Shown here piece by piece: positions 24,401 through 32,800 of a stretch of 64,000 bases of DNA. The notes beneath the pieces were generated by a model that was not told the DNA's origin, did not search any database, and was given only the letters and a program-made list of their open reading frames with translations. The number at the start of each line of letters is the position of its first letter. The first letter of the stretch is position 1. This DNA is from Ischnura elegans. Lineage: Eukaryota > Arthropoda > Insecta > Odonata > Coenagrionidae. The stretch lies in contig NC_060252.1 in NCBI RefSeq assembly GCF_921293095.1, positions 73,490,866 to 73,554,865 on the forward strand, in the 5' to 3' direction. The translations under genes were made by a program, and so were the position numbers.

Positions 24401-26965
24401 CGACTGGAAGTTTGACCCACTAGTGGGTTGCACTTAAATCAGAGTGAAATCCACCGAAGACCAACTGGTGGGTCAGACGACAGTCTGAACCCTGGAAGGG
24501 AGAGACAGCTCCACAGGGAATGTGTTAATTGATTGAAGTTAATGGTATTTCTTCATTAGAATTTCACCTTCCACCGCAGTCTTTGTCGAATTTTAACTAT
24601 TTTTATTGATCACTTCAGAAAGATAAGATTGCTAGGATGAACATGAGCATGGCAGATGGTGAGAAGTCCTGTCATGTATGGAAATACTTCGATGCAATGG
24701 ACAATTTTATGAAAGCCTATCGATCAGATTCTCCCAACATCAGGAGACCCAAACTGCCTCCTGTTATCTTAGCAGCAGAAATGGATCCAAAATCAAGTTC
24801 ATACTATCAAGATGGACAGGCGGATATCTCTTCATGGATGTTGCCCGAGGTGAGACATACTCATTCTTTAATAAAATCTAAATAAAGGCATAAAACTACT
24901 CTCTTTTGTATAGTTAATACAAGTAATAACATTTTCTCAGGAAAAATCTAGTTTTGTCTATTTAATGAACTAAACTGACCACCACTATTAATTCTATCAT
25001 TGACCTTGATACATACAGATGTATATGTACTCCTAAATTAAATTCTCAAAATATCCTTTGACTAAATTGAAGATGAAATTTTCCCTGATGTATTTTCATG
25101 CAGTAGTGTCAGACGGCAAGTGCATTAGATGTGGTAAATGAAACATCTTTGTACTTTTCACTAAGCTTATGTGTACCAATTGATTTCAGTTACTTAGTGT
25201 CATTTTCAAGGGGGAAGCCAACTGGCAAAATATTTTTTGCATGAAGTGCATAAATGCATGAATTGGATATACAAGCGGTAAACTACCAATCAATGATTGA
25301 AAATATATATAGACTATATAGCCTCCATGGCAAAAATATCAATTTCTAGAGAAAGTCCACTTCGTCCCATCAGAATACTATCAGTGGGGCTGTGGTACAA
25401 ATAATTGCATTAATAAAATATTCTATGGAATAAATACTTTCTTTTGGTAGCATGAGATAATGATTGAAAGTTAACTAATTTCAAAAGTTCAGAACTAAAC
25501 ACAATATAATTCAATGACATCGCATCTGCCATGTATAAGAACATTGTATCTGCCATGATGCATCATGAAGATAGAGCTGAAATCCTTAAAATGGTTTTTC
25601 ATAGGGCATGTAATTTTGCAGAATAGAACTGTGTTATTTTCTCATTATGTACAAATGAAATTATGACGGGCTCTTTTCCCATCTGATGTCCATGCATTCT
25701 TACATGCATTCTAGCAATTCACCTCTTTACACGGTGCAATTTTGACTGAGCATTTGTACACATTTCAGATTGTGCAATTATGTGCCCTGTGTAAAGTGGC
25801 CTTAAGTCCATGTGTGCATCAGGCCAAGAGATATTGTTGATGTCAGCGCTGAATTTGCGCATGCACAGCTAAATAAAACCCCTTTGAGCTTCATGAGTAT
25901 ATATTATTCCATGAGGAGTGGGGAAAGGCTCAAGTTGAGAGGGAAGAAGGGGGTGGAGTGGGGGAAGAGGTAAGGAATGGAGTTCGGTTCCATTGAGGAC
26001 ATTAATGAGGGGCGCAATTGGTATTAGCTCCCCGCTTGAAAGTGATTCTTGATGCTCGGTCATTGAAATCCACCGCGGAACATGCATATAAAGCTGTGTG
26101 GAAAGTATATACAAAGTTGTTTTATTTACTGTGGCGGGTTCGAGCTCTGGTGGTCGAACAGGGCGACCTTCATCCCGGGGTGTCGTCCGGCGTGTATGAG
26201 TACGGCGGGCTGACGCCGGAGCGGTGGGTCGACCGACGAGTATAAATACGGCAGGCTGACGGCGGAGCGAGGAGTTTGTCGTGTTGCACAGTACGAGATT
26301 GTTACGCTGTTTTCCGCTCTCTGAAATAAACGAGTTATCCCACGGAATTCTTCTTAATTATTACGCCCGTCAGCACATTTACCATGTTTAATGTCTGGAA
26401 TTTCTGTGAAGTTCACCTTCATCCATTACCTTCATTCATTAGACAATGGTAGTTTACTTCCATGATACATTTATTTATAGCATTGACACTTGTTTTAGTA
26501 AGTATGTGCGGAAAGAATTTTATGAATGTGTAAACATTTAAAATTATTTTTTCCAAGGAAGAAGCTGAAGAGACAGCAGTTGAAGGCCAAGTGGAAAACC
26601 ATGGGGAAGAAGAGAAAGACTTTGTTGAAGATAATATGGGTTTTTTATACACTAGGCAAGGGAATTCACGAGAAGAAGTAGTGCATCCATGCAAAAGACA
26701 TAAGTCTGACAAAGGGACGCAAGTGAAGGAGGGACGTAGATCTCATGGCCATGACTTTGCGCTTGGGATTGCCATGGCAAAGTTAAAACAGATCAGTGAG
26801 AGTGCAGCGCAGGACGCTGAGAAGTTGAGTGAATTTGACTTGTGGGCAAAAAGTGTAGCGACTCAACTGAATGCAATGGAAATCACCAGAGCCCTAAGAC
26901 TTCAGCTGAAACTACAAACTATGGTGACAGAAGAGCGGCTTTTGTATGAATCATCCCATCAGTGA
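21391..26965 (+). CDS. Myb/SANT-like (trihelix-type) DNA-binding protein, four visible exons
   Basis: Exons lie at 21391-21484, 21572-21653, 24619-24849 and 26558-26965 and join in frame with GT..AG introns, ending in TGA. The first two exons encode one Myb/SANT-like helix-turn-helix unit: TDEQVFRLIELRAKYAQLFT, GRKGSAPIAYGKVAEELGI, GGNFVSVKKKWENLLDKYK. In related proteins an aromatic Trp precedes TDEQ; the phase at 21391 (two bases, gg) fits a split Trp codon, so a 5' exon ending in T is missing. The third exon (YFDAMDNFMKAYRSDSPNIR) and fourth exon are acidic to basic and helical, with a basic patch (HPCKRHKSDKG) that may be a nuclear localisation signal and a coiled-coil-like C terminus (SVATQLNAMEITRALRLQLK). 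A role as a nuclear DNA-binding factor is inferred from the domain; target and function are unknown. Some such genes derive from transposases. Confidence 0.8.
21572..21653 (+). CDS. Myb/SANT gene exon
   Basis: Acceptor cttaattgcag; donor aag|gtaggt. Encodes KVAEELGI..VSVKKKWENLLDKYK, the recognition-helix end with the conserved Trp. Confidence 0.82.
22330..23160 (+). pseudogene. Decayed LINE (non-LTR retrotransposon) relic
   Basis: Fragments of a reverse transcriptase read in order on the + strand, with stops: CFVDFGKVFDPMDQVKPVII and LKKIGVY (RT domain 3, DFxKAFD box degraded to DFGKVFD), then SGSDIRKKIALAREALVRRS (thumb), then LLDLTGEERKLLKDTRRKM (C-terminal region). The same family is seen at 37790-39545 (- strand) and 47455-48480. 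It sits in the intron between the second and third visible exons of the Myb/SANT gene. Confidence 0.7.
23302..23460 (-). pseudogene. Relic of a mariner/Tc1-type transposase C terminus
   Basis: On the - strand one frame reads PRTIQALKQRLADKMVAIPV then KMLREVMQNHQDRLQEYLTC and a stop. This matches the C-terminal end common in IS630/Tc1/mariner-type DDE transposases of insects (pattern PxTIxELKxxI..EI..IP..ML..VM.NF..RL..C...NG). Upstream coding sequence on the same strand is broken by frameshifts. Confidence 0.55.
24304..24524. mobile_element. MITE with TTAA-type target site (piggyBac-like)
   Basis: Ends cacattcactgtgg and ccacagggaatgtg are inverted repeats, flanked by ctaa on the left and ttaa on the right, consistent with a mutated TTAA duplication. 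The inside has repeated acccac..gtgggt palindromes (for example acccactagtgggt). No coding capacity. Confidence 0.55.
24619..24849 (+). CDS. Myb/SANT gene exon
   Basis: Acceptor tcacttcag; donor gag|gtgaga, 77 codons, phase 0. Begins KDKIARMNMSMADGEKS and contains HVWKYFDAMDNFMKAY, similar to the segment following the SANT unit in insect proteins of this class. Confidence 0.8.
24850..26129. other. Myb/SANT gene intron, left part
   Basis: AT-rich intron sequence with no recognised element until the solo LTR at 26130. Confidence 0.4.
26130..26377 (+). mobile_element. Solo LTR of an LTR retrotransposon
   Basis: A 248-bp GC-richer block begins TGTGGCGGG and ends CGTCAGCACA, bounded by a perfect 5-bp direct repeat tttac (26125-26129 and 26378-26382). 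It contains a TATA-like tataaata near 26242, and a polyadenylation hexamer aataaa near 26326 shortly before its end. TG..CA ends, 5-bp duplication and the promoter/poly(A) layout indicate an LTR left by recombination. No internal retroelement sequence is present; family (Gypsy, Copia or Bel) cannot be told. Orientation is taken from the TATA and poly(A) signals. Confidence 0.78.
26558..26965 (+). CDS. Myb/SANT gene last exon
   Basis: Acceptor tttttccaag; 135 codons then TGA. Acidic start (EEAEETAVEGQVENHGEEEK), central basic patch, and helical C terminus. It lies about 180 bp after a solo LTR in the same intron. Confidence 0.8.
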   Translation, partial: EEAEETAVEGQVENHGEEEKDFVEDNMGFLYTRQGNSREEVVHPCKRHKSDKGTQVKEGRRSHGHDFALGIAMAKLKQISESAAQDAEKLSEFDLWAKSVATQLNAMEITRALRLQLKLQTMVTEERLLYESSHQ

Positions 26966-27136
26966 CGAGAAATTGTGCCAGGTAGCCCCTATTTCATATG
27001 CCAGTGACTGAGAGGAGGTTGGTAAAGTGCACGTATTTTTTTCAGAATATGTAAGTTTTTATAAAATAGACACAGTAAGTATTTACTGATTTTTGGCAAT
27101 TTGTGTTGCCATATGTTCAATCTTGAATGGCCAAGA

Positions 27137-27255
27137 GCCTAATCCCATTGATAGCTCATCCCATGGTTCCCATACCCTCACCGAAGTTGAGCAATGTTGG
27201 GCCTAGAGAGTAAGGGTGAGTGTTCATACCTTAACTTTGCTACTCTTGTCTTCTA
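27137..27255 (+). mobile_element. 5S rRNA-like sequence, probable SINE head or pseudogene
   Basis: The stretch cctcaccgaagttgagcaat gttgggcct followed by aagggtgagtg resembles the internal control region of 5S rRNA (box A with gttaagcaacg, then the region near ggatgggtgacc). It starts gcctaatcccattgatagc, similar to a 5S 5' end. It is too diverged for a functional 5S gene and may be the head of a 5S-derived (SINE3-type) SINE. Confidence 0.45.
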
Positions 27256-27835
27256 TCTGCAAGTGGTCAGCAGATCAAGAAAGACGTCAGTGCTGGGGTG
27301 TCTGATAAAGCCCTATTCAATCTATCTTTCTATCTATTGTGAACGGATACTTTTGTATAATATATATAGGTAAAATGTATATCTGTATATTTATAATAGT
27401 GTGTCCTCTGGATCTTAAAAATCCAGGGCTGAAACTCATTGTTTCTATAGTTAAGCACCAATTATCTGTCATAATGAAAGGAGAAACCCAAACCGACACG
27501 TAATTGAAAAAAAAAAGAAACTCCATCAGGCAACTTTTGCCTTAGTTTTCATGTCATGCTTTCAATGTATTTTTGAGCCATCTCACAGAAATACTGGTTG
27601 TAACATAAATCTTATAATTTTGGCCCTGGCTAGGTATGGTATGATGCCTATGCTCCCAGGAATTCCCTCAAAGTTGTCCCTTTCTTCCTATCTACAGTAG
27701 ACTCTTGTTGTAACGAACAATCTTATTATGAAGCAAATTAATTTAAGTATTACGGGACTAGCCACGGTGATAACTTTTACGGGAGTCACCCGCAATGCAC
27801 AATTGTGCGAAAAATCCACAGAGAAAAAATCATTC

Positions 27836-27907
27836 GCCTTGACCGGGATTCGAACCCGGATCCCTCGATTTCCGGCCGAGTGCTTTAGCCAGTTAAGCTA
27901 CCGAGGC
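27836..27907 (-). tRNA. tRNA-like sequence (probably SINE head, not a functional tRNA gene)
   Basis: 72 nt fold as a cloverleaf: acceptor 7 bp with one C/A mismatch and one G-T pair, D arm gctt..aagc, anticodon stem ctcgg/tcgag, 4-nt variable loop, and T arm ccgggttcgaatcccgg. The anticodon loop ccggaaa has C instead of U at position 33; by position the anticodon would be GGA (Ser), but there is no long variable arm. It lies within the foldback element and is repeated elsewhere, so it is called a tRNA-derived repeat. Confidence 0.4.
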
Positions 27908-28187
27908 GTCATTCTTCCCTGTGGAAATTTGTGGACTATACCGGACAAGGTGGTATTTTTCGCACAATTGTGCATTGCGGGTGACTCCCGTAAAAGTTAT
28001 CACCGTGGCTAGTCCCGGTATACTTAAATTCGTCAAAGAGAGAACACCTATATGTGTTCAAAGTTCGGACTTTACTCTCCGGCTGTGGCGCCGTGTGCAC
28101 GATTTGGACTGCTCGTCGCATAATATGCTCAGCAGTCCATACCACCTTGTCCGGTATAGTCCACAAATTTCCACAGGGAAGAATGAC

Positions 28188-28259
28188 GCCTCGGTAGCTT
28201 AACTGGCTAAAGCACTCGGCCGGAAATCGAGGGATCCGGGTTCGAATCCCGGTCAAGGC
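28188..28259 (+). tRNA. tRNA-like sequence, inverted partner of the copy at 27836-27907
   Basis: Identical 72-nt sequence on the + strand, with A-box-like tagcttaactggc and a perfect B box ggttcgaatcc. It is the right arm of the foldback element. Identity between the two arms implies a very recent origin or gene conversion. Confidence 0.4.
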
Positions 28260-29117
28260 GAATGATTTTTTCCCTGTGGATTTTTCGCACATGAAGCAAA
28301 TTGTTGGTCCCGACGAAACGGCCTATCCAATCTATGGTAAAAGAAATGTTATTACAAAATTTTCATTATTACGAAATTATGAAACTCAGTTCGGGTCCCA
28401 CTGGCTACAAAAAGAACTTTATTACGAAGTTCTACAAATAAGCAATGGCATTTAGGTGGATATACCTACACTAAGCTACATTATAAACATTGTGCTGCCT
28501 GTAAGTTCGTCTCGTGCACTTTGCGCAAGAGCATCAATTATGGTTCTTTCTTCAGTAAGAAATACTTGAGTATGCACGCAACATAATATGATAAGCTTTA
28601 TTCATGTGGAACCATGGTGACCCACTCATTACTGCTTGTTAATTGGACATAAAGTAAGTCCTCTTCTTACAAATATACGATTCACGAACTTTCAGAGATG
28701 TGAAAATTGGAACAGCTGAAGCGTGCCCAAAATTTCTAATTTGGCACTTTTCAAGTTGGCCATTGCGATGCGGTGTGGCGAAAAGGAACTCCTACTTTGG
28801 GCATAATCTGAACAAAGTATCACTTTATGTGATTGAATTCGGGAACTATTCAGCGTTTCGCCGGTTCTTCCTTCCTGTGGACAACGATTATTTTCAGCTC
28901 CTGCAGCATCGCATGTCCAGCTAGATCAGTTCGTCACAATATTGAGTTCACGCACAATTTTAATGCAGTGTTGCATTCTGGACGTAAACGTCACTTCTTG
29001 GTACCTGGCATAGCTTCATGAATGAAAGATTCTTAAAAGAAACGTTCATACGAGCTTTGTTATTTCAAACCTCCAGTTTTTTGGTCCTGTGAACTTCATT
29101 ATAATGAGAGTCTACTG

Positions 29118-29742
29118 TATTTGGATGTGATCACATATGGATGAACATTTGAAGTTAAATTTGCTGAAGACTAAGAAGGTACACCATTGCCAGCTCTCTT
29201 AGTTTTTGCACAAGCACAAAAACCTATTCAGTGAGTGAGAACCATCCTTGTCCATTTGGTAGCACAATTCTATATCCTAGGCACATGCTTAAATGTAAAG
29301 ATAATGGGAGCATCTCAAGTTTGCAATTTCGAGTTTGAGTTGCAATTCTATATTTTATTTATATATGTGTTTTAGCAAAAATTTCTCACCTTAGTTCCAT
29401 TTAATTCCTGAATAACTTCATTGCTTGACAATGCAACAGATAAAATTACATATGTAACTTTGATCTGATTTAACAAATCTTCCTACTGTTTTTTAAAAAA
29501 CTTGGTAAGATGATTATGGAGCATATGATTGTTGCTTTAAAGCTGATGTGGACATGGGTATTTTAAATGAAAGGCAACACAATTAATAGCAGTGGTACAA
29601 TGTATTTGTATTGCTGTTACATATTACCCACGTAAATTTAATAGTGTAACCAGCCACACATGGTGTGTGTGGTGCAATACCATTCTCAGCAACCGTGTTG
29701 AGGAAGGAAGGTACACCATTGCCAGCTCTCTTAGTTTTTGCA
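29118..29742. other. BBS7 3' flank / 3' UTR
   Basis: Downstream of the BBS7 stop on the - strand. A possible - strand poly(A) signal (tttatt on the + strand) lies near 29354-29359. Nothing else recognised. Confidence 0.35.
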
Positions 29743-29882
29743 TCAACCTTGAACTTGGTTAAAATAATTCTTCAGTTTGTCGAGACTGTATTCATCCAGC
29801 ACTTCCATGAGTTGCTGTATTTTTCCTTTTACATTCACTCCTTTAAATTTGTGGACATCGATAAATAAATCTGTTATCATAC
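29743..29882 (-). CDS. BBS7: BBS7 last exon
   Basis: Acceptor cattccag, stop TGA at 29745-29743. Encodes GMITDLFIDVHKFKGVNVKG and EVLDEYSLDKLKNYFNQVQG, the conserved C terminus. Confidence 0.95.
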
Positions 29883-32800
29883 CTGGAATGAAATAAATAT
29901 TATTTCTTTGAATTAAAAGGTTTTGCAAACATAAGGACAGCCAGTTTAGTAAATTCAGAAATTTGACATTCAAACGATTATCTTATTCTTTGAGCATTTG
30001 GATTCTGATTTTTGCAGAAAGAATGTTTTGTAGCTTAAAATACAGTGGAGAATATTGTCTAATATTTGTGTACATCCATGTGAAATTGGTAATTATATTA
30101 AATCCTCATGATCTTGTTAGCTCTTGTGAGGAATACACATTTGAACTCCAATTTTCAGTTTGTGCTACTCAGTGGCTTGTCTAAAGACTTAAAAAATTCT
30201 TAGAAATGCTTTGGAAACTACTGTTATACCTCCCTTAACAACCAACTCTATACAGTAGTCACCCCGATATCGTGCCATTGTTCTTTGGAGCTTTATGACT
30301 TTTCATAACATCTCCTTGGAAATGTTCACCTATTCAGTGGTCACATCTTTTCCTAGTCAGCATGGGGTGGCCTCTTCTTTAGAGTTCCATAATTATGAGA
30401 AATCTTAGGAGACTGTGAAAGTTAGTGAAAATAAATTCTTGAATTTCCTCATTTATGGCTCAGAAGAAAAAAGAGACTACAGCAGGCTGGCCTTAAAATT
30501 TCAGAATTTGGCAAAGTTATGTTTCCCTAGTTTCAAAATGACCAAAATGATATGTACATACATACATGTGTTAAAATTTGATTATTTAAAAGTTAAGGTA
30601 CCCTGAGCCCCAAGGTACTAAGGTCTCAAAATTATTTTTTTAGGACTGAAAAAAACTATCCTTATGAAAAACGTTAGAGTAAATCTCTTTCCTATAGGTC
30701 TGATATTGCATTTGTTTTGACATATCTCTAAGCATCCATGAGATGTGGTCCCCCACTGTTCAATCCACCCCCCCAGAGGGCTATGCCACGCAGGCCCGTC
30801 GCTAGCTGATCTGGTGCCCGGGGCAAACTGGGATTGTGCCCCCCCCCCCACCCCATAACATTAATATATCTGCAATCGGGAGATTTGAAAATATAATTGA
30901 AAACATTTTCATAATAAAGATATTTTATTGATTATGAAAGTAAAGGAGCTCTTTCGTTGTGTTGAAGAGAGCTGAGAGCGCCACAAAGCGGATAACGTTG
31001 TTAGTCAAAATTTAAAAAAAATTTTAGTCGGCGAACACGGTGCGCCCCCAACTTGCTGCGCCTAGGGCAAAATGCCCTGGTTGCCCCGCCCTCGCGACGG
31101 GCCTGATGCCACGCCACGGCACTGCCAAAGTACGGCCTGCACCACTTACTTCCATGACTAGGTACTTCCTCCTCCACCTTCTTCCCTCCTCCAGCAGAGT
31201 CAATGTTTGTGTAAATATCTAGAATTGTATGTTGTTCAATTGTACAATTTTTTCTCTGGTGCTACAATTAATATTTTTAAATCCTGTGATGTTCCTATTA
31301 AAACTGTTCTGTGCTTCCATTTTACTGATGCTCTTGTTAGTCTATCATTGAAGTATCACTTCAGTCCAGTGAAGGCCAGTGCACAGGCTTTTTATCTTTG
31401 GCAGTAATCAAAGTAACTAATTATGGAATGCCTTTGGGGGAAAATGTTATGCATCGGGTCTGATTGCTGAAAATCTTTAACAGTCCCTCCAATCCTGCAG
31501 CATTGGGCTTCAGACATTTCAAGAAAATTCAAGGTGAGGGGTTTGCAGCTAGAAATAGTTGATTGGATCATTTTTGGACAAAGAACATTAATGTTTTAAG
31601 ATTGATTTGTAGTGAAATTTTAACTAAAGTGATGTTTTCAAAGAGGCTATCAAATAATGGAGGCCAAGGGTATCATCAATTGGGGAGTTTGTCAAGGCAA
31701 ATAAATTTTTAATATGTATGGAACTGGTCTTTTCTATTGAGCCATTTCAAATAAAACTGTATTTGAAACATTAATAGCACAAAAGTGGAAAATATAGCAA
31801 ATAAAGAAAAGCAATACTGTTTAGCTGAAATTCAGTTGAAGAATAGGAGCCCCAGCTTGGTACTGAAGAACACTTGGCATAGTGCTTCAAAAATGTTAAT
31901 ATGGATATAACCTCACAGGGAAAAGGTATACTAATGGTAAGTAGCAGGTGGTGTCTATGTCTATGGTTTTTTTTTAAACAGCTACATTCATGATGTTCAT
32001 TAAAAAATGGCACTGTAAGAAATTAAGGTGATTTTATTTTTAGATAATACCCCTTGACTTCTTAAAATGCCGTTTTCTAGGGTTAAACTTCAGCTTCTTC
32101 CATCATCACAACAGCTTGCCTTCATCCCATTGATGAGGTAATTATTCAGACTTAAAGCTATAATAATGTGGTTACAGGTCCATAGCCTGTGGGATTGCTA
32201 CGAGGCTTACGCACCCCTTGCAATTAGGTCATCTTTCCCAATAATCGGTAAGTATATGTGGCTATCTAAAAACAAATTGAGTTACCATATGATAATTTTT
32301 TATGAGTAGGTTTTATTGTTAATAAATGCATACTTTAACAATTTTGTGCCAGTGCTCAATAAAATGGTTTATATGTTTAGTGAGCTTTAATAGGCTTAGC
32401 CTCGCCTTTAATGAATCTTTAGCTTACAATCGGCCTGACAATAAAGGTTGCTATTTCTTATGTTAGTAATCTCATCAAAAAATCTTTGGAAGAAGCCATC
32501 TCATGGTCAAAATCCTTTGGAAAGAAGATGAGCATGATTTGACTTGATATTTATTTTACTTGGTCCAGGTGAGGCCACTACCCGGTCCCATCTTTTCCTG
32601 GGTCAGAGCCAAGAGACCATGAGTACGTGATTTTTTTCATGTGGACTATTAGCAAGTTGTAATGGTCAAGCAGAAATTTCTTGCAGCACTGGCAGTGGCA
32701 ATGGGCAGAAAATTTTAACTATGGCAAAATTTATGGTTGTCTCCAAATCAGATTTAAGTGCCACGAGTGTCGAATCTCTACCCCTTATCTCCAAATCAGA

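Larger units (their letters stand above)
27740..28290. mobile_element. Foldback element with two inverted tRNA-like sequences and 12-bp target duplication
   Basis: The 551-bp insertion is flanked by the perfect direct repeat atgaagcaaatt (27728-27739 and 28291-28302). Inside are two inverted repeat pairs. Arm A at 27740-27815 matches 27955-28030 inverted at 74 of 76 positions. Arm B at 27805-27955 matches 28140-28290 inverted at 150 of 151 positions. Arm B carries a tRNA-like sequence with intact A and B boxes. The 12-bp palindrome gcacaattgtgc occurs at 27797-27808 and 27962-27973. A related copy with the same two ends, in the opposite orientation, lies at 52600-52892. The long duplication suggests retroposition; the inverted layout is unlike an ordinary SINE. 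Confidence 0.8.
27695..29117. mobile_element. Non-autonomous pogo/Tigger-like DNA transposon, interrupted
   Basis: The left end cagtagactcttgttgtaac and the right end, read inverted as cagtagactctcattataat, form terminal inverted repeats flanked by TA on both sides (27693-27694; 29118-29119). This is the end structure of pogo/Tigger elements. Length is 1,423 bp, of which 563 are a nested insertion and its duplicated target, leaving about 860 bp. No transposase frame was recognised. Confidence 0.65.

Noticed and set aside
27836-27907. Functional tRNA-Ser gene
   Set aside because: Cloverleaf is good but C33, the missing long variable arm, and repetition inside a mobile element argue for a tRNA-derived repeat.
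27728-28292. Two open frames on opposite strands encoding nearly the same peptide
   Set aside because: Produced by the inverted repeat with its tRNA-like arms, not by genes.
30618-30851. Open frame on the - strand ending near the C-rich tract
   Set aside because: It overlaps the left end of the hAT MITE and flanking AT-rich sequence; no coding signal.
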